Both the position numbers and the translations under genes were made by a program. A DNA stretch of 64,000 nt, from contig NZ_PNXY01000024.1 of assembly GCF_002879865.1 (NCBI RefSeq), forward strand, positions 50,957-114,956, in the 5' to 3' direction. Positions 9,561 to 19,417 of the stretch are shown here, piece after piece. The stretch's first letter is position 1. Every line of letters starts with the position of its first letter. The stretch comes from Paraburkholderia rhynchosiae. Its GTDB lineage: Bacteria > Pseudomonadota > Gammaproteobacteria > Burkholderiales > Burkholderiaceae. The notes beneath the pieces were generated by a model. The model did no database searches. It was not told where the DNA came from and saw nothing but the letters and a program-made list of their open reading frames with translations.

Positions 9561-11480
9561 ATGTCCGAAAATCCGATCGATCCTCACGCGCATCACTACG
9601 CTCATTGCCTGCCGTTCGGCGCGCAATTGCTAGGGCCTAAAGGGACGAACCCGCGTACGCGCTTTCGTTTCTGGGCGCCTTCCTGCAAAAGCGTCCAGGT
9701 GGAAATCGAAAACGGCCCGGTGCAAGGCGCGCATGAGATGACGCCGGCGGCAAACGGCTGGTTCGAAGCGAGCGTCGATAGCGGCGCGGGCACGTTGTAC
9801 CGTTTCCGGCTGGATGACGGCAACGCGGTGCCCGATCCGGCGTCGCGCTTCCAGCCGCAAGACGTGCACGGCCCGAGCGAAGTCATCGACCCGCGCGCGT
9901 ACCGTTGGGAACACTGTGACTGGCACGGCCGGCCGTGGGAAGAAACGGTGTTGTACGAACTGCACGTCGGCGCAATGGGCGGCTATGCGGGCGTGCAGAA
10001 GCGCTTGCCGGCGCTCGTCGCGCTCGGCGTGAGCGCCATCGAACTGATGCCGTTGAACGACTTTCCCGGCAAGCACAATTGGGGTTATGACGGCGTGCTG
10101 CCGTATGCACCTGATTCCGCGTACGGCCGTCCCGAAGAACTGAAAGCACTGATCGACGCCGCGCACGGTCTCGGGCTGATGGTGTTTCTCGACGTGGTCT
10201 ATAACCACTTCGGCCCGGACGGCAACTATCTGCACGAATACGCACGCTCGTTTTTCCGCGAAGGCACGCATACGCCGTGGGGACCCGCAATCGACTTCGA
10301 GCGCAGTGAAGTCAGCGACTTCTTCATGGACAACGCCGTCTACTGGATCAACGAATATCGCATCGACGGATTACGCTTCGACGCGGTCCACGCTATCGAC
10401 AATCATGCGTGGCTGCGCGAGCTGTCCGACCATATCCGCGCCAACGTGCAGCATGGCCGGCATGTGCATCTGGTGCTCGAAAACGAGCACAACAGCGCGA
10501 GTCTGCTCGAGAAGCACTTCAACGCGCAATGGAACGATGACGCGCATAACACGCTGCACGTTCTGCTCACCGGCGAGACCGAGGGCTATTACCACGCGTA
10601 CGAAGATCAGCCGATCCGCCGTCTCGCGCGCGTGCTCTCTGAAGGCTTTGCGTATCAAGGCGATCCGTCGCCGATTCACGACGGCGCACCGCGCGGCGAA
10701 TCGAGCGGGCATTTGCCGCCCACGTCGTTCGTGATGTTCCTGCAGAACCACGATCAGATCGGCAATCGCGCATTCGGCGAGCGTCTGCGCAAGCTGACCT
10801 CAGACGACGCATTGCGCGCGGCCACCGGCTTGCTGCTGCTGTCGCCGCAAATTCCGCTGCTGTTCATGGACGAGGAATACGGTTCCACGCAGCCCTTCCT
10901 GTTCTTCACCGACTACACCGGCGATCTCGCCGACGCCGTGCGCGAAGGACGGCGTCGCGAGTTCGCGCGCTTCTCGTCATTCAGCGACGAAGCGCGTCGC
11001 GCGCAAATTCCCGATCCCAACGATGTCAAGACGTTCGCCGCATCGTCGCCGCCTGAGCCTGTAACGGCGCCCGCGCAAAACGACGATGCGAAAGACCGGC
11101 TCGACTGGATGCATTTCTACAAATCCGCGCTGACGGTGCGCGCGAAATTAATCACGCCGCGCCTGAAACACGGCAAGACGCTCGACGCAACGGTGCTGAC
11201 CACCGGGAACGGCGACGACGTGAACGCGTTGATCGCGCGCTGGAAACTGGGCGACGGCGAGACGCTGTCGTTCGCGCTGAATCTGTCGAAGGAAAGCGTC
11301 CGGTTCAACAATGTGCCTGCTGGCAAGGTCATTTTCGAAACGCCGCCGCGCGTGCGCGAACAGATCGACGCGAACGTGCTGCCGCCCAATGCGTTCGTCG
11401 CGTGGCTCACCGGCGAAATCAACGACTATGCGATCGGTCACGATGCACGCATTGTCGGCAAAGAGGAGCGCCGCACGTGA
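9561..11480 (+). CDS. treZ: Malto-oligosyltrehalose trehalohydrolase
   Basis: TreZ (GH13, 639 aa) releases trehalose from the maltooligosyl-trehalose made by TreY. The N-terminal CBM48-like domain (TRFRFWAPSCKSVQVEIE) precedes the barrel, with YELHVGAMGGYAG, nucleophile D274 in GLRFDAVHAI and acid/base E307 in LVLENEHN. PLLFMDEEYGS and PFLFFTDY are typical of TreZ. The ATG at 9561 is preceded by a GAAGAG site. The stop overlaps the GTG start of malQ. TreY is two genes downstream, completing the TreY/TreZ pair. Confidence 0.95.
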   Translation: MSENPIDPHAHHYAHCLPFGAQLLGPKGTNPRTRFRFWAPSCKSVQVEIENGPVQGAHEMTPAANGWFEASVDSGAGTLYRFRLDDGNAVPDPASRFQPQDVHGPSEVIDPRAYRWEHCDWHGRPWEETVLYELHVGAMGGYAGVQKRLPALVALGVSAIELMPLNDFPGKHNWGYDGVLPYAPDSAYGRPEELKALIDAAHGLGLMVFLDVVYNHFGPDGNYLHEYARSFFREGTHTPWGPAIDFERSEVSDFFMDNAVYWINEYRIDGLRFDAVHAIDNHAWLRELSDHIRANVQHGRHVHLVLENEHNSASLLEKHFNAQWNDDAHNTLHVLLTGETEGYYHAYEDQPIRRLARVLSEGFAYQGDPSPIHDGAPRGESSGHLPPTSFVMFLQNHDQIGNRAFGERLRKLTSDDALRAATGLLLLSPQIPLLFMDEEYGSTQPFLFFTDYTGDLADAVREGRRREFARFSSFSDEARRAQIPDPNDVKTFAASSPPEPVTAPAQNDDAKDRLDWMHFYKSALTVRAKLITPRLKHGKTLDATVLTTGNGDDVNALIARWKLGDGETLSFALNLSKESVRFNNVPAGKVIFETPPRVREQIDANVLPPNAFVAWLTGEINDYAIGHDARIVGKEERRT

Positions 11481-13702
11481 GCACCCGACGCCCTAACGAT
11501 ACGATCGCCACGCTCGCGACCCGCGCCGGTTTCGAGGTGGAGTGGGAAGACGCGCATCACAAGGTGCATCGCGTGCCTGAGAACACGCTTTCGGTGTTGC
11601 TCGAACGGATGGGCTTGCCGTGCGGCAACGCCACCCAGGTCCGGCAAAGCGCCGCGACGCTGGAAGCCGAATTGTCAGGCCGCAAGCTGCCGCCGCTAAT
11701 GACCGCTGAAATCGGGCGTGGCATTGCGTTGCCAGCTTCGGCGTTGAAGTCGGGCAGCCATTATCGGATTGAACTGGAAAGCGGCTCCATCATCGACGGA
11801 CGCTTTACCGCGCCGAAAGGCGAGCAGGCGTTGCTCGCGCCGATCGACGAACCGGGCTATCACACGCTCGTGATCCACGAGCAGCGCATCACGCTCGCGG
11901 TGGCGCCGTCGCGCTGCTATACGGTCGCCGATGCATGGCGCACCTTGCACAATAACAATGGCGATGGCAACGACGACGCGCCAGCTCCGCCGCTCTGGGG
12001 CATCGCCGCGCAGTTGTACGGTTTGCGCCGCGCGGGCGATGGCGGCATCGGCGATTATTCGGCGCTTGCGCGCATCGCGGCCGAAAGCGGGAAACGCGGC
12101 GCGCATGCGCTTGCCGTCAGCCCGACGCATGCGATGTTCAGCGCGGAGCCGAATCGCTTCAGCCCGTATTCGCCCTCGTCGCGTTTGTGGTTGAACGTCA
12201 CGCATATCGATCCGGCGGCGGTGTTCGGAGCGGACGCCGCGCGCGCCGCGATGGAGTCGGTACAGGCCGCCGACGCATGGTCGGAACTCGAAGGCTTGCC
12301 GCTGATCGACTGGCCGAACGCGGTCGTGCTGAAGCTCAAAGTGCTGCGCGCCCTCTTCGAAAATTTCTGCGCGCAGGAGCGCGCACACGGCGGCATGCAG
12401 GACACTCCGCGCGTGCTCGAATTTCACGGCTTCTGTGAACGCGCGGGACGTGCGCTCGAAGACCACGCGCGTTTTGAAGCGCTACAAGCCGCGCAGTTCG
12501 CGCACGGCGGCAACGGCCATTGGCGCAACTGGCCGCAAGCGTTGCGCGATCCGCGCAGCCCCGAAGTCGATGCGTTCGCCAAGGCCCATCGCCATGAAGT
12601 CGACTTCCATCTCTTTCTGCAATGGCTTGCCGCGAAGGGTTTATCGCACGCGCAGCAAGCGGCGCACGACGCCGGCATGGCCGTCGGTCTGATCGCCGAC
12701 CTCGCGGTCGGATGCGATAGCGCCGGCAGTCATGCATGGTCGTATTGCGACGACATGCTGCAAGGCGTTTCCGTCGGCGCGCCGCCCGACCTGTTCAACC
12801 AGGCCGGCCAAAGTTGGGGCCTCACTACCTTCTCGCCGCGCGCGATGCGCACGCAAGGCTTCTCCGCGTTCATCGACATGCTGCGGGCCGCGTTTGCGCA
12901 CGCGGGCGGCATCCGCATCGATCACATTCTCGGCTTGCGTCGTCTATGGCTCGTGCCCGAAGGCGAAAGCGCGCGCAACGGCGCGTATCTGCGCTATCCG
13001 CTCGAAGATCTGCTGCGTCTGATCGCGCTCGAATCGTGGCGGCATCGCGCTATCGTAATCGGCGAAGATCTCGGCACCGTGCCGCCTGGTTTTCGCGAGC
13101 GGCTCGACGAGCACGGCATCGCCGGTATTCGCGTGCTGTGGTTTGAACATGGCGAGGGCGGCACCGGCTTCAAGCCGCCACAAGCCTGGGACCGCAATGC
13201 GGTTGGCACGACCACCACGCACGATCTGCCGACCGTGGCCGGTTGGTGGCTCGGCAGCGACATCACATGGCGCAACAAGATCGGCCAGACCATGGCGCGC
13301 CCCGATGGCCGCGATCCTGAGGAAGCCGCGCAGGAACAGCGCGCGAGCGACCGCGCCGAACTGTGGCGTGCCTTTCAGGAAGCGGGCGTGGCCGCGCCGG
13401 ATGTCCAGCCGCCTCCGCCCGGGAGCCCGCCCGTCGACGAAGCCCTCGCATTTGTCGCGGCAACGCCCGGCCCGCTCGTCACGTTTCCTCTCGAAGACCT
13501 GCTTGCGCAGAGCGAGCAGCCGAACTTACCGGGCTCGATTGACGAGCATCCGAACTGGCGCCGGCGCATGAGCCTGCCCATCGACGCAATGTTTCTGGAT
13601 GACACCTTTTGCGACCGGCTGCTCGCGGTCGACCGGGCGCGCAGCGCAGCGACTCTTTCCACTCCATCAGCCAACACTTCTTCGGGGCCTGATACGCCAT
13701 GA
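11477..13702 (+). CDS. malQ: 4-alpha-glucanotransferase (amylomaltase)
   Basis: MalQ (GH77), 741 aa from a GTG start, transfers alpha-1,4-glucan segments between chains. The GH77 core holds DGGIGDY, the nucleophile D482 in GIRIDHILGLRRLW, acid/base E530 in VIGEDLGTVP and TTTHDLPTVAGWW. The N-terminal 140 residues are the extra domain seen in long proteobacterial MalQ. GTG at 11477 was chosen because the reading frame upstream lies inside treZ and GTGA overlaps the treZ stop. It ends in an ATGA overlap with treY. In this operon it would convert short maltodextrins into chains usable by TreY. Confidence 0.94.
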   Translation: MSTRRPNDTIATLATRAGFEVEWEDAHHKVHRVPENTLSVLLERMGLPCGNATQVRQSAATLEAELSGRKLPPLMTAEIGRGIALPASALKSGSHYRIELESGSIIDGRFTAPKGEQALLAPIDEPGYHTLVIHEQRITLAVAPSRCYTVADAWRTLHNNNGDGNDDAPAPPLWGIAAQLYGLRRAGDGGIGDYSALARIAAESGKRGAHALAVSPTHAMFSAEPNRFSPYSPSSRLWLNVTHIDPAAVFGADAARAAMESVQAADAWSELEGLPLIDWPNAVVLKLKVLRALFENFCAQERAHGGMQDTPRVLEFHGFCERAGRALEDHARFEALQAAQFAHGGNGHWRNWPQALRDPRSPEVDAFAKAHRHEVDFHLFLQWLAAKGLSHAQQAAHDAGMAVGLIADLAVGCDSAGSHAWSYCDDMLQGVSVGAPPDLFNQAGQSWGLTTFSPRAMRTQGFSAFIDMLRAAFAHAGGIRIDHILGLRRLWLVPEGESARNGAYLRYPLEDLLRLIALESWRHRAIVIGEDLGTVPPGFRERLDEHGIAGIRVLWFEHGEGGTGFKPPQAWDRNAVGTTTTHDLPTVAGWWLGSDITWRNKIGQTMARPDGRDPEEAAQEQRASDRAELWRAFQEAGVAAPDVQPPPPGSPPVDEALAFVAATPGPLVTFPLEDLLAQSEQPNLPGSIDEHPNWRRRMSLPIDAMFLDDTFCDRLLAVDRARSAATLSTPSANTSSGPDTP

Positions 13703-16554
13703 CCGTCCCGCGCTCCACGCTTCGCCTCCAGTTCCACCGAGGCTTCACCTTCGACGATGCCGCGAGGCACGTCGACTACTTCGCGGCGCTCGGCATCAGC
13801 CACGTGTACGCGTCGCCCATCACGACCGCCGAGCCCGGCTCGATGCACGGCTACGACACCGTCGACTACACCCAGGTAAGCGCCGAATGCGGCGGCGAAG
13901 CGGGCTTGAAGCGCCTCGTCGACAAACTGCGCGCGCGTGAGATGGGACTGATCGTCGACCTGGTGCCGAACCATATGGGCATCGGCGGGTCGAGCAACGC
14001 CTGGTGGCTCGATATTCTCGAATGGGGACGTCACAGCACTTACGCGCGTCACTTCGACGTCGACTGGCATTCGCCCGATCCGGCCTTGCGCGGCAAAGTG
14101 CTGCTGCCGACACTCGGCGCGCCTTATGGCGACGAACTCGCGTCGGGCCGCATCGCGCTGCATTTCGCCGCGGACAGTGGGCGCTTTTATGTCGGCTACG
14201 GGCCGCACGTATTTCCGGTGTGCCCGACCGATTACGCGTCGATCCTTCAAAGTGCCGATCGCGCCGATCTGAGTGCGCTCGCCGAACGCTTCCACGGACT
14301 GACGACGCAGCCCACCGATCAGCCGCGCGCCGCCGAAGGCCGCGACATGTTGCGCGAGTTCGTCGCGCAAAGCGGCGAATCGGCCATCGAGTTCGCGCTG
14401 CAAACGTATGCGCCCGAAGATCCGCTCACGCGCGACCGCTTGCATCGGCTGCTCGAACGCCAGCATTTCCGTCTCGCGTGGTGGCGTACCGCCGCCGACG
14501 AAGTGAACTGGCGTCGTTTCTTCGACATTTCCACGCTCGCCGCCGTGCGCGCGGAACGCCCGGAAGTATTCGAGGCCACGCATGCGCTCGTCTTTCGTCT
14601 CTATCAGGAAGGGCTGATCGACGGTCTGCGGATCGATCACGTGGACGGCCTCGCGGAACCGCGCGAATATTGTCAGCGACTGCGGCAACGTCTCACGGAA
14701 TTGCGCGATACCGCGCCGTATGTGGTCGTCGAAAAAATCCTCGCGCGCGGCGAACCGCTGCGTGACGATTGGCCGGTGGACGGCACGACCGGCTACGATT
14801 TCATGAACGACGTGGGCGCGCTGTTGCACGACCCGGCTGGCGCGGAGCCGCTCGCGCAGGCGTGGACCGAACTCACGGGCCGCAGCCCTCATTTCGCAGA
14901 CGAAGCATTGGCCGCGCGGCGCAAGATTCTCGCGGAGAATCTATCGGCGGAACTCGACCGGGCCGCACGCGCGCTGCATCGCATTGCGCGCGACTCTTTA
15001 GCCACGCGCGACTACACGTTCACGACGCTGCGCCGCGTGCTGACCGGGCTGGTCGTGCATTTTCCCGTGTACCGCATCTATCCGCAGAACGGCCTGCGCA
15101 GCGCCGCCGACAATGTGTTCTTCGAGCATGCGTTGGCCGGCGCGCGCGCGACGCTCTCGCGCGCGGATCATGGCGTGCTGGAGCGCGTCAACGCCTGGCT
15201 CGGCGGCAGCGCTGAAGAAGCGCCGGCGGGGCGCCACGGGCAGCCGCAACAGGCACAGAACGGCGCGCCGCCGAATCATGCCGGTTCGGCACGGCGCACC
15301 GCGCAAACGCTGTTCTCGCAGTTGACCGCGCCGGTCGCCGCAAAAGCCGTCGAAGATACGGCGTGCTATCGCTATGGCAGGCTTCTGTCGCGCAACGAAG
15401 TAGGCGCCGATGCAGGCGAATTCGCGTTGTCGGTCGACCAGTTTCACGCGGGCAACGTCGAGCGCTCGCAGCGCTTTCCTCACGCGATGCTCGCCACCGC
15501 CACCCACGATCACAAGCGCGGCGAAGACGTGCGCGCCCGCCTCGCGGTTCTCAGCGAGATCGCGTCGGACTGGACCGCGACCTTGCGCGCGTGGTCGACC
15601 TTGAACGCGCCGCAGCGTCGTTCGCTCGACGGCAAGCCGATCAGCAGTGTCAGCCAGGACACGAGCTACGACTGGGCGCCCGGCCCCGCCGCCGAAGCGA
15701 TGCTGTATCAGACGCTGGTCGGCTGCTGGCCGCCGGACCTGAAGCCGGACGACGAAGCCGGCGTCAAGGCATTGGCCGAGCGGGTCGCGCAATGGCAGTT
15801 GAAGGCGCTGCGCGAAGCGAAGCTGCAAACCAACTGGTTTAGGCCCGACGAAGCCTACGAGGCCGGTTGCCGCGATTTCCTGTTCGACATTCTTGCGCCG
15901 CAGCGGCGCGACGGATTCCTGAAGGAACTGACCGCGTTCGTCGCGAGGATTTCCCGCGCCGGCGCGCTCAACAGTTTGCAGCAGACCGTGTTGCGGCTTG
16001 CATCGCCTGGGATTCCCGATCTATATCAAGGCACCGAGTTGTGGGACTTCAGTCTCGTCGATCCAGACAATCGACGGCCGGTCGATTTCGAGCGGCGCGC
16101 AGCGTGGCTCGCGGAGTCGCCGCCATCGGAATTCCTCTCGACCTGGCGCAATGGCCGCGTGAAGCTCGCGGTCGTGCAGCGAGTCCTCGCATTGCGCGCG
16201 CATTCGCCGGAATTGCTGAGTCAGGGCACGTATCTGCCGCTAACTGTGCGCGGCGCGCATGCGTCGAATGTGATTGCGTTTGCGCGGCGGCATGGCAATG
16301 CGTGGGCCGTCGTCGTGGCGAGCCGGCTCGCTGCCGGACTGCTCGGCGACGAAGGCGATTTACCGTTGGTCGATCCGGCGAAATGGGAGGACACCGCCAT
16401 TGAGATGCCGGCCGATCTGTCGGCGCGAGCCTTGTTCGACTGGTTGAGTCCGGCTGCGCCGAAGGTCGATGAGAACGGTCTGCTGTGTTTGCGCGATGCG
16501 CTCGCGGCGATGCCCATTGCCGTGCTAGTCGAGGATGGCGTGCCGCGCAGTTGA
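13699..16554 (+). CDS. treY: Maltooligosyl trehalose synthase
   Basis: TreY (GH13, 951 aa) isomerises the reducing-end glucose of a maltodextrin to an alpha,alpha-1,1 linkage. Diagnostic sequences are STLRLQFHRGFTF at the N terminus, HVYASPI, GLIVDLVPNHMG, nucleophile D313 in GLRIDHVDGLA and acid/base E345 in VVVEKIL. TATHDHKRGEDVRAR and GIPDLYQGTELWDFSLVDPDNRR are family signatures in the second half. A run rich in Gly/Gln/Ala near residues 505-530 looks like a local linker expansion. The start overlaps malQ by 4 bp. It is the last gene of the operon and faces the convergent gene at 16615 across 60 bp. Confidence 0.96.
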   Translation: MTVPRSTLRLQFHRGFTFDDAARHVDYFAALGISHVYASPITTAEPGSMHGYDTVDYTQVSAECGGEAGLKRLVDKLRAREMGLIVDLVPNHMGIGGSSNAWWLDILEWGRHSTYARHFDVDWHSPDPALRGKVLLPTLGAPYGDELASGRIALHFAADSGRFYVGYGPHVFPVCPTDYASILQSADRADLSALAERFHGLTTQPTDQPRAAEGRDMLREFVAQSGESAIEFALQTYAPEDPLTRDRLHRLLERQHFRLAWWRTAADEVNWRRFFDISTLAAVRAERPEVFEATHALVFRLYQEGLIDGLRIDHVDGLAEPREYCQRLRQRLTELRDTAPYVVVEKILARGEPLRDDWPVDGTTGYDFMNDVGALLHDPAGAEPLAQAWTELTGRSPHFADEALAARRKILAENLSAELDRAARALHRIARDSLATRDYTFTTLRRVLTGLVVHFPVYRIYPQNGLRSAADNVFFEHALAGARATLSRADHGVLERVNAWLGGSAEEAPAGRHGQPQQAQNGAPPNHAGSARRTAQTLFSQLTAPVAAKAVEDTACYRYGRLLSRNEVGADAGEFALSVDQFHAGNVERSQRFPHAMLATATHDHKRGEDVRARLAVLSEIASDWTATLRAWSTLNAPQRRSLDGKPISSVSQDTSYDWAPGPAAEAMLYQTLVGCWPPDLKPDDEAGVKALAERVAQWQLKALREAKLQTNWFRPDEAYEAGCRDFLFDILAPQRRDGFLKELTAFVARISRAGALNSLQQTVLRLASPGIPDLYQGTELWDFSLVDPDNRRPVDFERRAAWLAESPPSEFLSTWRNGRVKLAVVQRVLALRAHSPELLSQGTYLPLTVRGAHASNVIAFARRHGNAWAVVVASRLAAGLLGDEGDLPLVDPAKWEDTAIEMPADLSARALFDWLSPAAPKVDENGLLCLRDALAAMPIAVLVEDGVPRS

Positions 16555-16614
16555 TGGCGGCCCTTTGAGTTTTCAGCTGCTGTTCGGCGAACGAAGGCGT
16601 TGAAGCCGTGAGCT

Positions 16615-17979
16615 CTAACCGCCTTCGTCGTCGAAAACTTTCGGGTACACGCGCACGAGCACGATGCGCGGGCCTTTCATCTTTTTGACCACCACGTCGA
16701 AGGGATCGAATTCGACTCGTTGCCCTTCGGTGGGCAGGTCGTTGAGGGCCTGAATCACGAGGCCGCCGACCGATTCGGCTTTGCCTTCGTCGATATCGAT
16801 TCCCAACGCGCGCTCCAGCGACACCACCGGCAGGCTGCCCTTGCCCATCAACGTGCCGTCGTCCATGCGCGTCCAGTCCGCGTCGCCCTGACGGAATTCG
16901 TCGTGGATCTGGCCGACCAGCGCGCCGAGCAGATTGTCGAGCGTGAGAAAACCGATCGGCTTGGAATTCTTGTGCCCGACCAGCGCAAAATGCGGCGCGC
17001 CCTTGCGGAAGCGGCGAAACAGTTCGAGCGCCGGCATTTCCGGCTTGACGTATTGAACGGGGCGCGCGTATTGGGAGAGATCGTCAAGCGTACTGCCCGC
17101 ATGGCGCGCCAGCAGCAGATCCTTCAAATGGATCATGCCGGCCACGCGCTCGCCGGAGGCGTCCTCGAACAGCGGATAGCGACTGAAGCGATGCCGCGCG
17201 ACCACATGCATGTTTTCGCGCAACGGCAGGTCGAGCCGCAAGCCGATCATTTCATAGGCGGGGCGCATCAGGTCCGACACGGTCATGCGGGAAAAATCCA
17301 GCGAATGCGCAATGGTGTTCCACTCGTCCTGGCTATAGGCGTCTTCCGGCGCACCGCGTTCCGACGCGACATTGGTACGGCGGCTGCGCAGGATCAGCTT
17401 GAGCTCGTCGGTGGAATAGTGCGAGTCGTGCGAATGCTCGGCGTGGAGACCGGCGAGCTTCAGCACCGCGTTCGCGCTCGTGTTGAGCACCCAGATGAAC
17501 GGATACATCACCCAGTAAAAGCCATATAGCGGAGTGGCGGCCCACAGCGAGACTTTCTCCGCCTCGCGAATCGCCAGCGACTTCGGTGCCAATTCTCCAA
17601 CCACGATATGCAGAAACGAAATGCATGAGAACGCGAAGAACAGCGAAATGCCGTGAATCAGCTTCTCCGATTCCACGCCGGCCAGACTGAAAAGCGGCGT
17701 GAGCAATTCAGCAAACGCCGGCTCGCCGATCCAGCCGAGCCCAAGCGATGCGAGCGTAATACCAAGCTGGCAGGCGGACAAATAGGCGTCGAGGCGGCCA
17801 TGCACCTTGGCGAGCAAACGTCCGCGCATGCCGTGTCTTGCCGCGAGGCTTTGCACGCGCGTCTGCCGCAATTTGACCAGGCCGAATTCAGCGGCGACAA
17901 AGAAGCCGTTCAGGGCGACGAGAAGCAATGCACCGATAAGGGCGACAACCTGGATCAAAGCGGAGGGCTCCGGCAACAA
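16615..17979 (-). CDS. CNNM/CorC-type membrane protein (DUF21, CBS pair, CorC_HlyC)
   Basis: A 454-aa member of the hemolysin C/CorC/CNNM family, proposed Mg/Co transport-related proteins. The DUF21 membrane domain fills residues 1-190 with hydrophobic segments at about 8-30 (ALLLVALNGFFVAAEFGLVKL), 70-85, 105-130 and 150-170. A CBS pair follows at about 225-345 (TVSDLMRP, GMIHLKDLL), and a C-terminal CorC_HlyC domain spans about 365-450. The only start codons at the N terminus are TTG (17979 or 17976); no clear ribosome site is visible and a TATACT lies 10 bases upstream. It is convergent with treY. Substrate unknown. Confidence 0.88.
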   Translation of the reverse strand: MLPEPSALIQVVALIGALLLVALNGFFVAAEFGLVKLRQTRVQSLAARHGMRGRLLAKVHGRLDAYLSACQLGITLASLGLGWIGEPAFAELLTPLFSLAGVESEKLIHGISLFFAFSCISFLHIVVGELAPKSLAIREAEKVSLWAATPLYGFYWVMYPFIWVLNTSANAVLKLAGLHAEHSHDSHYSTDELKLILRSRRTNVASERGAPEDAYSQDEWNTIAHSLDFSRMTVSDLMRPAYEMIGLRLDLPLRENMHVVARHRFSRYPLFEDASGERVAGMIHLKDLLLARHAGSTLDDLSQYARPVQYVKPEMPALELFRRFRKGAPHFALVGHKNSKPIGFLTLDNLLGALVGQIHDEFRQGDADWTRMDDGTLMGKGSLPVVSLERALGIDIDEGKAESVGGLVIQALNDLPTEGQRVEFDPFDVVVKKMKGPRIVLVRVYPKVFDDEGG

Positions 17980-18050
17980 AAGTTGTCAGTATAGAGGGTG
18001 AAAGCTTGCCGAAAACTTAATCGCGCACGGCACGCGCCGGGCGTTGCCGC

Positions 18051-18872
18051 TCACCTGGCTGCCTGGGCACTCAACGGGATACGCAACGCGAGTGTCGCCT
18101 GGGCACTTCCGCTTGCATCCTGTTGCTCGAAACTGCCGCCATGCGCTTCTGCAACACGCTTGCATAATGCAAGCACCCACGCAATGCGGTTCGCTTCGCG
18201 CGGTTCGCGAGCCTGCTTGCGCGCGAACGTTTCGAGCACATGAGGCAGCGCGGGATCGTCCAGTGCGGTGCTGGTCTCGTAGGTGACCGCTGCATGCCAA
18301 TGGGTTGCGTCCGCGCGCGATGCGAGCGTAGTAGTCGCACCCTGCGCGCTGGCTTCGACGGCAAACGTGAGCATCACCCACAGTGCGGCGGCAAGACGCT
18401 CACGGTCGCCATTCAGTTGCTCGGTGGCGAGTTGCGAGTTCATCACGATTTCGACGCCTCGCGTACGCGCGAGTCCCATGCGTACTTCTTCGGCGCTTTC
18501 ATCGAGCAACGGATGCAGCGGGAACGGCTCGTACGCGAGCGCGAGGGCCCGGGTCTCGGCGCGCGTGGTGTCGACAATCGTTTCCAGCAGCTTGACCTGC
18601 TGATCCACGCCATTGCGGATGCCGGTAACGGCACGCTGCGAGTTGGGGTCGTTGGGATCGAGCTTGCGCTCGAGCACATACGCCCAGCTATGGATAGCGT
18701 TCAACGGACCGCGCAGATCGTGCGACACCAGAGAAAGCACGTGGTCGCGCATGAAGAGCGCGGTTTCGGCACGCAGATGCGCGGTGCGTTCGGATACGGC
18801 GAAGCCGGAAGTCACCGGTTGTGCGCCCGCGGTTCCGGTTGAAGACGTTGTCACGATCGACCTCTCAGGCAA
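18051..18872 (-). CDS. Histidine-kinase-like protein with degenerate ATPase domain
   Basis: A 273-aa soluble protein with a good HisKA dimerisation/phosphoacceptor segment (LSLVSHDLRGPLNAIHSW, H51) followed by a region aligned with a HATPase_c fold. The usual N box (NLxxNA) reads WVMLTFAVEAS, no DxGxG (G1) motif is present, and the position of the G2 motif reads RIAWVLALCKRVAEAHGG, which keeps only the flanking helix. No signal peptide, membrane segment or sensor domain is visible and no response regulator is adjacent. It may be a phosphotransfer protein or pseudokinase modulating another system. The HisKA identification is firm; function is inferred. Confidence 0.75.
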   Translation of the reverse strand: MPERSIVTTSSTGTAGAQPVTSGFAVSERTAHLRAETALFMRDHVLSLVSHDLRGPLNAIHSWAYVLERKLDPNDPNSQRAVTGIRNGVDQQVKLLETIVDTTRAETRALALAYEPFPLHPLLDESAEEVRMGLARTRGVEIVMNSQLATEQLNGDRERLAAALWVMLTFAVEASAQGATTTLASRADATHWHAAVTYETSTALDDPALPHVLETFARKQAREPREANRIAWVLALCKRVAEAHGGSFEQQDASGSAQATLALRIPLSAQAAR

Positions 18873-18998
18873 TGCATGATGATTGGGAAAGCCCCATTAT
18901 AGGCACGCCGCCGGGCGCCACCAGCCTGGCCGGATGGCCGATCAGGACGCAATCCGCGTGCCACGCCGCGTTGTTCGACCGCAGTGTGCCAACGCGCC

Positions 18999-19032
18999 TA
19001 CAATGTCGGTTTTACATTTTTGAACTGAGGAG
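18999..19032 (+). promoter_or_regulatory. Putative -10 box and ribosome site of the FKBP gene
   Basis: TACAAT at 18999-19004 is a near-consensus -10 box. GAGGAG at 19027-19032 is a strong Shine-Dalgarno sequence six bases before the ATG at 19039. The upstream -35 match is weak (TTGTTC or TCGACC at non-optimal spacing), so the promoter is tentative while the ribosome site is convincing. Confidence 0.45.
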
Positions 19033-19038
19033 CGACAC

Positions 19039-19380
19039 ATGTCGACAGTGACTACCGAATCCGGCTTGAAATACGAAGACATCGTTGAAGGAACGGGCGC
19101 GGAAGCGGTGGCGGGCAAAACCGTCAGCGTGCACTACACCGGCTGGCTGACCGACGGTCAGAAGTTCGACTCGAGCAAGGACCGCAACGACCCGTTCGCG
19201 TTCGTGCTCGGCGGCGGCATGGTCATCAAGGGTTGGGACGAAGGCGTGCAGGGCATGAAAGTTGGCGGCACGCGCAAGCTCACCATCCCGCCGCAACTCG
19301 GCTACGGCGTGCGTGGCGCGGGCGGCGTGATTCCGCCGAATGCGACGCTCGTGTTCGAAGTCGAATTGCTGGACGTCTAA
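19039..19380 (+). CDS. FKBP-type peptidyl-prolyl cis-trans isomerase
   Basis: A single-domain FKBP of 113 aa that accelerates proline isomerisation in proteins. The full fold is visible: VSVHYTGWLTDGQKFDSS, the active-site run VIKGWDEGVQGMKVGG, then KLTIPPQLGYG and IPPNATLVFEVELLDV. There is no signal peptide, so it should be cytoplasmic. A strong ribosome site precedes the start. The AraC gene follows after 37 bp on the same strand. Confidence 0.95.
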   Translation: MSTVTTESGLKYEDIVEGTGAEAVAGKTVSVHYTGWLTDGQKFDSSKDRNDPFAFVLGGGMVIKGWDEGVQGMKVGGTRKLTIPPQLGYGVRGAGGVIPPNATLVFEVELLDV

Positions 19381-19417
19381 ACCCTCGCCGTTTGCAGTTT
19401 GTCGTTGCGCATTTCCG

